DNA of 64,000 nucleotides from Cyclaneusma minus (GCA_037179335.1 JAKZHN010000031.1:124001-188000), one strand, 5' to 3'; shown: positions 1 to 11,728, counted from the stretch's first letter. Numbers and translations: made by a program. Notes: generated from the letters alone by a model not told the origin.

Positions 1-544
1 GTATTTTGCAACGTGTTTTGTACTCTTTAACACGGATTTAGAAGATTATATCAGGTCCATTCTTTTTGTTCCTCAGTTTTGTTCCTCAGTGATTGAATTT
101 TGATGCAGAATTCAGGAGTGGCATGTTTGTGTGGCGCCGATGTCACTCTGCTGCTGCACCAACTTGCGCCTCCTGCAGCCAAGCACCTCAATTCAACTTT
201 TGCCGGCCTCAACCAAGAAACTCGCCTGACATCGAACAATAAAGTATTTGGGGTTAATAAGGGACGTGAGCAGGCTTTTTGCTTAACGCTGGCGCCGGCC
301 TCGATGAGCCCGGATGGCCCACGCGATCAGCGATCAAAGCCTCCAGCCTTGTTTCCAAACTTTCTTTCGAACTTGTCACTTGTCAGACGGCTTCTAGTCA
401 TCTTCCAGCACCGTCATCCGGACTTGAACTTCCTGAACATCCCATTGGCAAGGGACACGGGCCCTGCTACTCTCATATATCCAAGAAGAAATATCCTCGG
501 TCCGTCCAGCCTTCCGCTGAACTAGCCAACCGGCACACGCGGCC
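1..544. other. Intergenic, upstream of the methyltransferase gene
   Basis: No supported gene. The open frames here are short, overlap on both strands and lack recognisable domains. The 3' end of this stretch should hold the promoter and leader of the gene starting at 545; I see no clear core-promoter motif. Confidence 0.5.
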
Positions 545-1686
545 ATGCCCCTCCAAGACCTTCTCGCCTCCCTCGGCGACGAGATCGAGGATGCCGAAGA
601 AGGTAGGCCTGTGACTTTCCATATCACGTGTTCCTACCAAATTACCAATCTTATACACTTTCCTTCAGTGTTTGCATTACGCGGAAAGTGTGGCTGGGGC
701 TGATATATGTTTTGGTGATATATCAGAAGCCTTTCTTCTCTTCTCTCAGGACATTCCGTCTCAGAACTTGGGATTTGTTGATGCGAAAGCTACGACGCTG
801 GAAGTGACGGTTGGGACTAGGGACTTTACGATACATCAATCGCCGAGTCTTCTTACGAGTGAGAGGGATGGCGGTACTACTGGTGCAGGTTAGTGTCTCT
901 ACACCAACCCTTCACCCACCCTAACACCCACTCACAGTCCTCTGGAAAATCACCCCAGCATTCGCCGCCTGGCTCGCCTCCCCACACAACCCCCTCACAA
1001 CACACTCCCTTCTCACACCCTCGACCACCATCCTCGAGCTCGGCACCGGCATCTCCGGCCTCCTCGCGCTCACCCTCTCGCCCCTCATCTCCCGCTACAT
1101 CCTCACAGACCAACCTTACATCACGCGTCTGCTCTTCCAAAACCTCGCTGCCAACACTGCGTCGTCACTACCCCCCAGATCCAAACAATCAAAAGCCTCT
1201 TCTAAGAAGAATGTTAACGCAAATCCGAAGAATGATGCATCGAAAACCTCATCATCAGACATAAGCAACAGCAACTCTTTTGCAAACGGAAAAATCTGGT
1301 TCGAACCGCTCGATTGGGAGACTCAGACACCGAGCGGCGAGTTAACGCACGATTCGAATGCGAAGAGTTTCGATGTCGTGTTGGCATGTGATTGTATTTA
1401 CAACTCGCACCTCATCGTCCCCTTCGTTTCCACATTGCGCGCTGCAGCTGCTTTACGCTGCGCCGACTCTTCGTCCTCCTCCGATGGAAATGGAGAAGGA
1501 AGCAAAGATCAAGCCTTGGTAATAATAGCGCAGCAACTACGCTCAGCAGATGTGTTTGAAGAATGGTTGGAGGAATTTGGCAAGTTTTTCAGGTGCTGGA
1601 GGGTGAGTGATGAGGTGTTAGGCAACGAAGGGGAGGGATTGAGGCCGGATAGGGGGTTTGTTGTTCATGTGGGGGTTTTGAGGTGA
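545..1686 (+). CDS. RKM5: Ribosomal protein lysine methyltransferase, RKM5-like (three exons)
   Basis: Predicted class-I SAM-dependent protein lysine methyltransferase of the METTL21/RKM5 type; in yeast Rkm5 monomethylates ribosomal protein L1. I assemble it from exons 545-602, 727-888 and 938-1686 (322 aa); the introns of 124 and 49 nt have GT-AG ends and keep phase. Seen directly: the SAM-binding motif I ILELGTGISG at residues 105-114, then a TDQPY strand, LDWE at 198-201 and ACDCIYN at 223-229, the post-I/IV signature of this family. The segment before motif I (GFVDAKAT, then TIHQSP, then GAVLWKITP) also fits fungal RKM5. A Ser/Asn/Lys-rich insert of about 45 residues separates the LLFQNLAAN motif from LDWE and looks lineage-specific. 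An earlier acceptor at 668 would hit a stop after 11 codons, so I prefer 726. The start MPLQDLLASL is the only good ATG in frame. The substrate assignment is inference from the family. Confidence 0.72.
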
Positions 1687-3381
1687 TTCATCGTTACAGC
1701 ATAGAATTCGGGGTGCGGTGGATGGTGGATAGGTTGTTAGAATGGAATGCTAGGCAAGTAGGTAGAGAAGCTATGCATGATGCATGGCTTTTTTGCTGGG
1801 TTTTTGTGAGCAAGCGAGCACGAGGGAATGTACATGTATTAGTGATAAGGGGAACACTGCTGAGTGCTAAGGCACGCCGCACTCTTAAAAGTCTATAATT
1901 CATGATATGAGTACCTGTGCTGATAGACCGCAGATTTTTTGACCTCGTTGGGCTAGTAGAGCATGTAATGATGTAGTATTGTCGACATGGTGGAATTTTC
2001 TCCTAATAATCAACTTGTGGGTTTTTTCGCGAATTCTTTGGAAATCTGGCTGATGTTTTTGCCTCAATCGCGGCAGAAAGTACTGCGTGAGAAGTGTTGC
2101 ATGATGATTGCGGTCGGCAAGACACAAAGAGTTCTTTGCAAGAGAGAGTCTATGAAACGGTGGCTGTTCTTGAATGGTGCATTGCTCTTGGAGAAAAGAA
2201 ACAAAGTTGAATTGGCGATTGGCGGTCTCAAGCAGCTGGGAATCAATGGCCTTTGCAAAGAAGAGTTGTTTACCGTTTACTTGGATTTCTCTCAAAACAC
2301 CTGACCTTCCCTCAATTACTTGTACTTCCCTCAGTGACCTGGATGTCTCTCAACTACTATGTCTTCTCCCGGTCACTGGATTTCCGTCATTCATACAGAA
2401 TCTCTTTGCGGTATTCAATACTCTCTCTCTCATCTTGACACTCTCAATGTCCCGCATTTGAATTTCCAAAAAAAAAAGGGGGGGGGGAGGAAAACAAGGC
2501 AAAAAAGAAGCTCGCGCTTGAAATTCGGACCTCCCTCAATTTCGAACTCGTAGGCAATTGACTCAGACGCGCAACTACTATGTTTGTCTGAGCCGTTTCA
2601 GGTACTATGTTTATCACACCGTAGCCATTGCTCTAAACCAACAATCCCACAGGTCTCAATTTCTTGTTAGCGATTTTCTGTCAAAATGACTTATATGTAA
2701 CCTTTGGGCTGCCCATCTGCCCCCTGGGTACTGTGCTTACTACTTCACTCATCTGGATTGCTCTCAGCCCTGTGACTTGCTTTCATCATCCCCTTTGATC
2801 ACTCCCAGACAGATGGATTGCTTTTGGTCATGTGAATCTACTGTCATTTACTGGATTGCTCTCTTTCAACTTGCCGGGATATATTTTTAAGCCGTGGTTG
2901 CTCAACTCTCGCCATCCCTCTGTCTTCTCGTTTTGCCTCCATACTTAGATCTCAGTAGTCCGTCTGCCGTGAACTTCAACTTCAGACTCTTCTTCCCGAT
3001 CCATTTTACTTCTAGTTCTTACTCGCTCTTCCCCCTGGGCTACCAAATCTCACTTCTACCTAAGGTACCTTAGGGTAGTTACCGTTGTCAACCGAGCCAG
3101 TGAGTTCACTTTTGCCCGCAGCGGCGCAGCCCAGTTCATAAGTGTCAGTTGTATGGTCTTGTATCGAAGTTCCGTCGCCGTCCAGTCACCCCAAACAGTC
3201 GCTGCACGACATCTAATCATTACCTGTCATACGACTGGACTCTATCCCCATTTCGCCTCAGTCCCCACACCATCCCATTCCCACACATCTTGCATACCCG
3301 CTCCCAAAACCTAAGCTCCCAAGCTCCCAAGCTCCCAACCCACCAAACTCCCACAATCTCAAACACACATCCTTCTTCGCC
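1687..3381. other. Intergenic, pyrimidine-rich, with simple tracts
   Basis: No supported gene. It holds an A10-G10 homopolymer junction at 2468-2487 and a degenerate repeat of the phrase tggattgct at about 2753, 2814 and 2854. From about 2890 to 3381 it is rich in C/T, as expected for the promoter and leader of the next gene, whose start sits in a good context (cgccATGtc). Confidence 0.5.
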
Positions 3382-4092
3382 ATGTCGTCTTCGAAGCAAG
3401 AGCCCAAGAATCCGGATGCCGAGTGGTACGAGGAGAACAAGGAGTACGTGGCGTACAAGCCCGACCCCCGAACCGCCGAAGAACTAGGTCCCTACAACCC
3501 CGACACCGACTCCAGCAGCGACTCGCAAACCGCACAGCTCATAGGCGGGCGCATGCGAGTCGTCGATCGGTCCAGCGCACGCTACAAGCGCAAACAAGCC
3601 GCGCGCGCTGCCGGTCTTACGAGATCGCAGCGAGCTAAGGAGGCTGTTGTGTATGATTTTTCTGGGGTGGGTAGTGATACGAGTAGCGATGATGGGGAAA
3701 TGGAAACAGAAAATGGGGGGCAGATGACGAAGGAGGAGAGGGATAGGAAGGCGAAGGAAAAGACGGAGAGGAGGAAGGCTAGGGAGGTGAAAAGGGAGTT
3801 GGAGAAAAAAGCAGGGGGGAAAGTGGGAATGGTAAACCAGAATAGGATATTGGGGTTGAGGAAGAAGGAGAGCGAGGTGGCGGATATTAAATTGCAGAGT
3901 AATAGGAGGGAGCAAAAGGAGAGGGATGAGGCTGCTAGACGGAGGAGGGAATATGAGAAGGAACATCCGGGGGAGGCGGCAGCTGCGATGGCGAAGATGG
4001 CGGAGTGGGAGAGGAAACGAGCGGAGAAATTGGGAGTGGGAGCTGCGATGACGGGAATGGATGAGGGGGGGTGTGAGGGGGGAGGAGGATGA
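3382..4092 (+). CDS. Charged hypothetical protein, C-terminus probably frameshifted
   Basis: I do not recognise this 236-aa protein. The N-terminal third (EWYEENKEYVAYKPDPRTAEELGPYNPDT) looks conserved and folded, followed by an SSSDS acidic patch. Residues about 60-95 are Arg/Lys-rich (ARYKRKQAARAAGL), and from about 110 to 220 there is a highly charged Lys/Glu/Arg helix, likely coiled coil, containing REVKRELEKK and RREYEKEHPGEAAAAMAKM. This composition fits a nuclear or nucleolar RNA-associated factor, which is inference only. The frame ends in an improbable Gly-rich tail (EGGCEGGGG) just after a G7 run at 4065-4071. One G fewer would continue the frame to a stop at 4181-4183 and add an acidic then basic tail (DEEETGEDVTNDEDGF, then VKGKRGKS), which looks like the true C-terminus. 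The start at 3382 has a good context and no in-frame upstream alternative. Confidence 0.75.
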   Translation: MSSSKQEPKNPDAEWYEENKEYVAYKPDPRTAEELGPYNPDTDSSSDSQTAQLIGGRMRVVDRSSARYKRKQAARAAGLTRSQRAKEAVVYDFSGVGSDTSSDDGEMETENGGQMTKEERDRKAKEKTERRKAREVKRELEKKAGGKVGMVNQNRILGLRKKESEVADIKLQSNRREQKERDEAARRRREYEKEHPGEAAAAMAKMAEWERKRAEKLGVGAAMTGMDEGGCEGGGG

Positions 4093-4183
4093 GGAGGAGA
4101 CTGGAGAGGATGTGACGAACGATGAAGATGGGTTTGTTGAGGTGGAACGGCAGATTGTGAAGGGGAAGCGTGGAAAGTCGTGA

Positions 4184-7100
4184 GAGTGAGAGGAATAGCA
4201 TCGCAGACCAATGATCGGAACGGCTATGATTCTGCGGTTTGTCTGAGTAGGTGGCTTTGGCGGCAGATAGAGCGGATCCCGATGGCGGTGTCTCTTTTGT
4301 TCTTGTCGAATTATGGAAACGGTTCCCATGGTACTAGGAATCGGATTGGAATCTGGAATCTTTATTGTAATCCTTTTGCCCTCTTTCATATCATGTCGAT
4401 GCTTATGGTGATTGGCCTGACTACTGTTGAAAGAGGTTGTCATTGTTGAAACTTCGGGCAGCTGGGGAACTTCAAGGAAGTGGACTGGTATATGGAAAGG
4501 GGTACGTGGAAAAGGGGGAGAATATCACATCAACCGAAATTTGACATTGATAAAAGGTTGCTGGGAAGACGAATTGAAAGTATCACCCCACCATCTGTGT
4601 GTTCAAGATCGGCCCTAATACCCTGAACTGATCCACGCGAGTAGGGAATAGTTCACGGAATGAGGAGGCATGACAGAAATATCTTGGCTGATGAGGCTCC
4701 TTAAGTCAAGGTAGTGACGAAACAGAAAGTCTATGTTGTCGAAGCACAGATGAACTTACTATTTATGAAGCCCCTTACCAGACTACCAGTACCACAACCC
4801 GTACCGCCATGTCTCCCGCTGCCAGCTCAGAAAGCATCACAAGAGGTGGCAAGCAGTTCATCCAGCCGTGTCTCTGTTACCCAACGGCCCGGGAGCTTTG
4901 CGTGCTCTGCCCGACACTGGCATCACCGAACTCTCGATCTGCTTGGAGTGATTGGACAAGCAGGACTCGAGAGAGTACCAACATGGTACATCGTACGAGG
5001 TCGCAAGAGACAAAGGATGGACAAACAAAGGCCTTGTGCGCTGGTAGACGGTACCGACGATGTACTCGAGTCACACTCGATGAACACGGTGGGAAGGGAA
5101 GTCTGAGACTTGGAGTGTCAATGCGGCGACTACTTGGTGCTGCCAAAAATCACGACCCACGGAAGTCCACAACGGCTGGAACACTCTTGAATAATTCGAA
5201 TCGAGGAGCGAGGATTGGGAAAGTATGGTAGCGGGGGGATGGGATTGGTAAGTCTGGACAAAGCAGTGAGCAATCTGAGCTGCAAACCGGGTGAGGGAGG
5301 TTCTACTGCATTCGGAGGGTTCCATAACTCTGGCTCGTGGTGACATTTGTTGTGCGCTCAGCTACCACCTGAGAGTGTTCTCAACCACTAGAAATATTCC
5401 TGATCAGGTATTTGAAAACCTTTTCAGTTATTCGGAAATATTTCCGAATACTTGGAATATCCTCAATCATTAGAAATACTTATTCCTAGTTCTTCGGAGG
5501 GTCCACAGTGAGCGTACAAGAAGAACATTGAATCGGGTGACAATATCAACTCACAAATAATGCCCCAAAGTCTTTGACCACACCAATCCAACACTATTCC
5601 AGTAGGAGCGAAAATTCGAAATCGTTTTTTCTGGAGGCAAGGTGGCTTCTTCGAATCGACGGGAATAGTATTGCATGTGATGACAGCATTGCCGGTTCAG
5701 GGCTCGGAACCAAGGTTTGGAGAGGGCTGAAGACCAAACTGTCATTTTGTCATTTTTGACAGGTGCTGCATCAACGACTTTCCTCCAAGGATCTGTCGCA
5801 CACCTATTTTAGAAGGCCGCCGAGGCTCTTCACCATCCTTTTCCTGCCCCTTCCCGCCTCAAGGCAGTCGACAAACGACGTGCGCTTGTTTATGACGACG
5901 CTTTGATTGAGAAACGGACGTCGACCCCACCGGCTGAAACGGCTTGACTCTCATCGCAGCAGAATAAGATGATCATGGCACATTTCTTCTGGGCGCGCTC
6001 TTGCACGCTCGCAGGAGAGTTTAGCGACACGGTGGTGACTCGACCAGCACCGTCTGCCTTCTTGTGCACCCGAGCTGGACTTTCGCTTTCTCTCCCGGCG
6101 CCTCTCTTTAACCTCGGAACATGCTTCTTTATCCACCATCACCACTGCGCGCCCGCAGACCGGACCTGCTGTTAATATTTAGTAGGAAACACGCTCAGAC
6201 GGCCGGCATCGCTCGCGACGCGCATTCATATTCACCTCATCGCCAGTTGGTTGGGGAGACGCACCGTGTCGCCGGGGCCCCCTGGAGCAATTTTTCGAAA
6301 TCAGAGCGCCATTGGCCGGCGGGGCTTAGCTCCTCCCGCCGCCCTTGACTTTGTGGTGCGGCCACACGGTTGCATTCTGACGATAAGAGCCGGTCCGCTG
6401 CGTTCCTGCCTGGCTTTCCCATCACCATCATCGACTTTCGCCCATTTCTTTCACCCGCTTTCGCACGTCTTCTCCAAACTCCAACTCCTTCCCTTCCGCC
6501 CCAAGTCGTGCCTCTGTCGGCCCCACCGGACGGGAGCCCGCACTTTTGATATCATATCTCCTTTTTTCTACTCTTACTTATGTCTAGGAATCCGCCCCGC
6601 GCGCGAAAGCAGGTTGTGGTCGCGACGAGCTTATTCGAGGCGACAAGCACCATCATGCATCATCGGAGCAGGCTCAGAGGGACAGCCACGGCGGTCGGGG
6701 GGCCTGAGAGAGCCAAGTGGAGAGGAGATGGACTTCCGCATCCGTTTCCGTCAATTTCTCAGCCCCAGCCAACGGCGAGCCACAGAGCCCCTTTGCGCAG
6801 ACTCGCTAACTAAAGCAGCAAGTCGCTGGAAGCCTAGCGCCATAGCTTGAAAGTGTACGGTAGGCGGCCAGAGCCAGAGATCCCCCTCTCAGGTCGAATT
6901 CTCATTGAACTCTCGCACACCCTCCCCCAAGCCTCCTCCCTCACTGTCCCGAATCGACGAGAGAAGTCCCCGATCTCTCCTCCGCCCTCCCTAATTCCTC
7001 CTCTCTCGTAGCTCCCTTCACTTTACCCGCCGACACTCCCACTCGCGACACTCGTCAACGCCGCCGCACACCCGCCCCGTTCCCCGTCCCGGGCCCTTTG

Positions 7101-7517
7101 TTCGACTCGAACACCTACCCTCGACCGAATCCTACTCCGAGGCGCCACCGTACCCTCAGAGACCTCGACCAACACGGCAGACTCGAATGCTCGTCCTCTC
7201 GCAGACTCTCTGATCTCGACACCTACACTTGCTGCTTGTTGAGCAATCCCGTCCCGTTGCGTCAGCTGCCTCGTGGAAGATCTGTCCTCGATCCACTCAC
7301 TCCACGAGCGCTTTGAGTCTCTACGACTTCTCTGGACTGGATCAATCTCATCCAGCTATCCAAAGCAGTACTGATGCAGTGAGGATTGCGTGTCCCGCTC
7401 CGTCACTCTGTTTCCTCTCGGGTCGCAAGCGTCTTCGTCATGCGACTCCGATCTAGGAAGCAGTGAATTTCATCTTGACCCTCCCACCCGCAACAATCTG
7501 GAGGCTGCAACTGGATT
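4184..7517. other. Long intergenic region and leader upstream of the Set3-like gene
   Basis: No supported gene. From 4184 to about 5760 I see only short unsupported frames and one perfect palindrome (5431-5448). From about 5760 the sequence is GC/CT-rich, with an ATTGG (inverted CCAAT) at 6311-6315 and strong pyrimidine tracts from 6890 to 7100, which suits a promoter and long leader. Several short upstream frames (for example starting at 7098 and 7229) precede the ATG at 7518 and could dampen translation if they are transcribed. Confidence 0.45.
5431..5448. repeat. Perfect 18-bp palindrome
   Basis: TTCGGAAATATTTCCGAA reads identically on both strands. The surrounding 100 bp repeat related phrases (gaaatatt, ggaatat). 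It could be a dimeric transcription-factor site or chance; no partner site was found nearby. Confidence 0.6.
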
Positions 7518-10500
7518 ATGACAGAACGGCATCGCTCAAACCCACCGCCGATCGCGACGTCGGCCGATGCTGCATCCCACGCCTTTCCGTCGACCGCCGA
7601 TCGAGCGGTGGCCGAACCTGCCGATGAAGAGCCATACACAATCAAGTGCATCTGCGACTTCGCAGACGACGATGGCAATACAATATACTGCGAGAAGTGC
7701 GACACGTGGCAGCACATCGAATGCTACTATCCTGGCAATGGTGAGGCTGCCTCGAGAGAGGACTTTGACCACTTCTGCTGTGACTGCAATCCACGGCCTG
7801 GCCTCAACAGACAACAGGCGACAGAACATCAGAGAGCATCGCGCGCCGGAAAGATCGTAGACGAAGCCAGCGACAAGAAGACCAAGCGAACAGCTACGAC
7901 GAAGAGCCACAAGAAGAAACCGAGGCCTGCCGATGTCGTGGTGAATGGCCACCGCCACGATAACGACTCCCACGAGTCGACCACCCATACAAAGAAATCG
8001 AAATCCAATCACAAATCTCACAATTCCATGAGCTCGCAACCTGTAAAGCGCAGCCCGTCGCATAGCTCGAGACCGAACAATCCGAAACAACACCCTCTGA
8101 GTCCTGCCACAACTCCACCCGATCTGCCAGAAGATGTCGAAGTCTACCGATACTCTTCTCGGTTCATCCAAGCCTACGAAGAGGACCCAGGACCTAGCGA
8201 ACGTAAAGGCAACACCCTCATGGGATTAGAGGTTACAAATAAGATGTCGCTGTGGCTGAAGGACGAGCAGAAATTCAGAGAAGAGACTGGTCTGCCTTCC
8301 TTCAAAGAGGTCTTCAACTTTGTCAAACCTGGCCACGATCTCGACCTTTACTACCAGTGGCCGACTCTGAAAGTAATGGACTCGAAAGATGATCCCAACA
8401 ACGGCTCTGGATACAACTTTCGCTATCTGGTCCTACCAAATGGATTGTCTCCAGGAGATCAAATCGTGGGCGAACTCGCTGGCCATGTTGGATTTCAATT
8501 CGCCTATACCACTTCAGACCAGGAATTCTATACCCGGACATCGCATCCTGCGCCATTCGTGTTCTTCCATCCTGAGCTGCCGATTTACATCGACACAAGA
8601 ACAGAAGGATCTGTCTGCCGTTACCTGAGGAGAAGCTGTCGCCCGAATACTACCATCGACACTTACATCAATCAGTCGGACTACCGATTTTGTGTCGTAT
8701 CCAGACGTAGTATTCGTCCCGGCGAAGTTCTCACACTTCCGTGGGATTTCAGATTCCCCAAGAAGGTGAAATCCAGGTGGCTGAGCCTTCTGGATCTTTC
8801 CGACGATGATAGTTCGAATGATACGATCGTGCCTAGCCAGGACGAATACCATGAGCTAAGCGCTCTCATCTACACCGTTCTTTCCGACTTTGGTGGATGC
8901 GCCTGCGACTTGGGTAACGATTGTGCATTCCTCCGATTCCATCGCAACTTCCGCAAGCCACAGCATGCTACGAAAGCGAAGAAGGGTGGTCGAAAGCCGA
9001 AGCAACACATATCACCAAATAGTACTGGATACGCCACCAACAGCCGCGCCGCGAGCGAAGGTCATGTTGAAAATATCGATATTGAGGATGATGCTCGATC
9101 AACTTCTGGCTCCGTTCGCAGCAAACCCCAGAGTCGCGACATAACGCCGTTATCACATGTTCCAGGCGAGGTTACAAACGAAGTATCTGCTCGCGAGAAG
9201 CGGAAAATAGAACGCTTAGAAGAGATGACGAACAAGGAACAGTCTCGCAAGAAGAAGCGACCATCCGATGGATCTGGAGGTGCCACGGCAAATGGCTCCA
9301 ACTCTACAAAGAGGCAGAAGACTCGAGCGTCAATTTCGGGACCTTCGACGGTAGGGACCTCACGACCTCGCCAATATGTCGATGCATCTACCTCCCGGGT
9401 CTCGTCTAGTTCGCCATTAAATGGTGGCCCATCCCCCACTGGATCGGCTCTGTCGCCATTAAGCCGTCCACCGGAACATGCTAACTTCGCCGGAAACTCT
9501 GGAAATGGCGCATCCACCACTACATCTGCCAGCCATAGCTACGTCGACAAAGAGGTCCAGACAGATCCTGACCCCACTGCCTGGTACAGCTCTTCAAGTA
9601 CAAGTACGCAGCCAAGGCCGAAGCGAACAATCGTACCTCTTAGAAACAAATTATTACAGAATCGACAATTGATTCGACAGGAACAGGAAATCCGACGGCA
9701 AAAGGAAGCTGCCGCCGCTGCTGAAGCTGCTGCTGCTGCTCAAGCTGAAGCTGAAGATCGCGCTCTGGCCGAAGCTCTCGCTCAGGCTGAAGCCGCTGAA
9801 GCACGTGCAGCCGCTCAAGCGCCGAATCCACACGCGAATGTTGATTCACCGACGACAGCAAGCGCGGCGGCTTCCTCACAAGATGCCGGTTTCCTTCCCG
9901 ACGCACCAATTGTCAATGACCAGGTCACGGAGCCTCAGAGCACACCGCCGGTGACTGAGCAGCTGCAGCCTACTCAGGAATCAAGCGAAAGTGTGGTCAG
10001 CCGAGAAAACGGTGGTGACGATGCGCGAAATACCTCGTCAACATCTCAGGACGTAGAAATGGTAGACGCCACTTCGACTTCCGCTCCGACCATATTGAAG
10101 CCGCCCCCTCCGCCTTGGCCAAATGGCACCACTGCGGCCCCGGTGAAGCCCACAGCCCCCGAAGCTCCACGTACCGATCTTCGAATACAATTGCCGACCG
10201 TTCCGCAATTTCCACAGACAAACACAGCTTCCGCAGGAGGAGCGACGCCATCTTCCGCGGCCACACCAGTTGCGCAGTCGCCTTTCAGCACCACTCCCCT
10301 CTTGACACCATCCGCGCTGGGACCCTCGGCTCCGAATGGTGCGAATGCTCAGCCTAAGAAGAAAATGAGTCTGGCCGATTACAGCAAGCGGCATAACACG
10401 AAACCAAAGCCATCTCCCCAGGAAGAAACTTCGTCATCCGCAACACAGGAACCATTGTTGGCGATCCTCGAAGCTGCGAAGAATACTCATACGGCAGGTT

Positions 10501-10574
10501 TTGCACTTGTGGATGCGCCGGCTACCGAGCCAGGCGTGGACCCGATGGTTGTAGACGGCAAGAAAAATCCATGA
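7518..10574 (+). CDS. SET3: PHD finger + SET domain protein, Set3-like
   Basis: Predicted subunit of a Set3-type histone deacetylase complex, which reads H3K4 methylation through its PHD finger and represses transcription. The 1018-aa single-exon frame has a C4HC3 PHD finger at residues 43-90 (C44, C46, C58, C61, H66, C69, C87, C90, with the aromatic W64). A basic linker follows, then a SET domain at about 230-412 that contains RRSCRPN (371-377) where active enzymes have NHSCxPN, and ends LPWDF (407-411). Loss of the Asn-His pair agrees with the family view that Set3/Set4/MLL5-type SET domains lack methyltransferase activity. The C-terminal half is low-complexity: Ser/Thr-rich, an Ala/Glu/Arg coiled coil at about 715-770, and Pro-rich stretches with PPPPPWPNG. 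Start: the first ATG in frame, followed by a disordered leader. The order PHD then SET and the length fit fungal Set3 orthologues; the complex membership is inference. Confidence 0.88.
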   Translation: MTERHRSNPPPIATSADAASHAFPSTADRAVAEPADEEPYTIKCICDFADDDGNTIYCEKCDTWQHIECYYPGNGEAASREDFDHFCCDCNPRPGLNRQQATEHQRASRAGKIVDEASDKKTKRTATTKSHKKKPRPADVVVNGHRHDNDSHESTTHTKKSKSNHKSHNSMSSQPVKRSPSHSSRPNNPKQHPLSPATTPPDLPEDVEVYRYSSRFIQAYEEDPGPSERKGNTLMGLEVTNKMSLWLKDEQKFREETGLPSFKEVFNFVKPGHDLDLYYQWPTLKVMDSKDDPNNGSGYNFRYLVLPNGLSPGDQIVGELAGHVGFQFAYTTSDQEFYTRTSHPAPFVFFHPELPIYIDTRTEGSVCRYLRRSCRPNTTIDTYINQSDYRFCVVSRRSIRPGEVLTLPWDFRFPKKVKSRWLSLLDLSDDDSSNDTIVPSQDEYHELSALIYTVLSDFGGCACDLGNDCAFLRFHRNFRKPQHATKAKKGGRKPKQHISPNSTGYATNSRAASEGHVENIDIEDDARSTSGSVRSKPQSRDITPLSHVPGEVTNEVSAREKRKIERLEEMTNKEQSRKKKRPSDGSGGATANGSNSTKRQKTRASISGPSTVGTSRPRQYVDASTSRVSSSSPLNGGPSPTGSALSPLSRPPEHANFAGNSGNGASTTTSASHSYVDKEVQTDPDPTAWYSSSSTSTQPRPKRTIVPLRNKLLQNRQLIRQEQEIRRQKEAAAAAEAAAAAQAEAEDRALAEALAQAEAAEARAAAQAPNPHANVDSPTTASAAASSQDAGFLPDAPIVNDQVTEPQSTPPVTEQLQPTQESSESVVSRENGGDDARNTSSTSQDVEMVDATSTSAPTILKPPPPPWPNGTTAAPVKPTAPEAPRTDLRIQLPTVPQFPQTNTASAGGATPSSAATPVAQSPFSTTPLLTPSALGPSAPNGANAQPKKKMSLADYSKRHNTKPKPSPQEETSSSATQEPLLAILEAAKNTHTAGFALVDAPATEPGVDPMVVDGKKNP

Positions 10575-11728
10575 CTTTCGGCTGGTCAAATTCCGTGTTT
10601 TCATCCGGTGACGACCCAGACTTCACCTGCGAATGACCTTTCGGCCTCAACATCCATTGCTTTCATCCGATTTTCCCCCAAACTTCAACTAGGAATGTCG
10701 TCGCATTGAAAATGCGATTTTGAAGCGACGAAAGTGTACCTAGACAGTGTACCATAGCATGTCGAGACTACGGTGCCGTCAACCCACACGCTCTCTTCTC
10801 TTTCTCGAAAACCTTTACGAACGGTTTCTCTTCTATATCTTTGTTCTCTGTTTCCCGATGTTTTGCAAGCGAATTCGGCGTACTCCAGGTGTTTTCCCAG
10901 GTGTTCCAAAATCGGGGGACCCCAACAAATCTGGCACAAAGGCGTAATGCGGCGCAACTCAGGAGGGGATAGCGTGAAATCGGGGAACTTTACCAACTTT
11001 TTCTGCACCCGGGCACAATACTGGTCCTTTGGGATTTGGGCACTGAAATGGGGGGATTTGGGAACTGTATGCTGGGCGCGGAGATCGGGGTCTTTATGAT
11101 CATGATGAGCGAGAGTAAAGGGCAAGCAATACCATCGATGTGTACTGTAGTGATTAGAGGAGGAAAAGGGATGCTGCTGGGCTAGCAGAATAGCCCAGAG
11201 CTGGCAGAGCTGGCCATGCAATGATGATGGGCCTGGCCGATGAGAAATACAGTTAAAGCAAGCATCGAAGCTGTTCTTTGAGTGATGTGTTGTGATGTGA
11301 CCAGTTGATCGCCGATTCATCTGACAAGCCAAATGATAAATGCAATTGGTGGTTTTTATCGACGAAACATTTCGCATTCGGTACATGTAAATGTCTGTCG
11401 AATGTTATTTGTGACATCGTGACAATCTTCATCCGATATTGACACTTGGACTTTCTGGACCCTTCAGCCTCGCCGGCGCCACAGCTTCGCACCCTCGGAC
11501 CAAGCCCCACCGAAGCCCCTGCCACCCAATCGGCGGCACTGCTCAAGCAGAACGTGGCTTTAAGCTTTTAGGCCACTTATCATCAACCTCAGCCTTGCGC
11601 GTCCTCATCACCACGACTCAATCACACTCCCAGCTTCCCCCCTTTCTCTCCCACGGAACCTCACTTCCAGCTCTTCGGGATGACACGATAGCACGCGCCC
11701 ACCCCCCGCGACCTCCCTCCCGCCCACA
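10575..11728. other. Intergenic between Set3-like gene and ALG7
   Basis: No supported gene. The first part is likely the 3' UTR of the Set3-like gene; the part from about 11450 is C-rich and leads into the ALG7 start. Open frames here are short and without domains. Confidence 0.5.

Noticed and set aside
3484..4443. Long minus-strand frames opposite the hypothetical gene (319 and 209 codons)
   Set aside because: They mirror the Lys/Glu-rich coding strand (Ser/Pro/Leu-rich antisense), lack domains and overlap a frame with better start context and composition.
6251..6850. 199-codon frame upstream of the Set3-like gene
   Set aside because: Composition is that of GC-rich leader DNA (Arg/Ser/Pro), with no domain, and it competes with shorter overlapping frames; more likely promoter or 5' leader.
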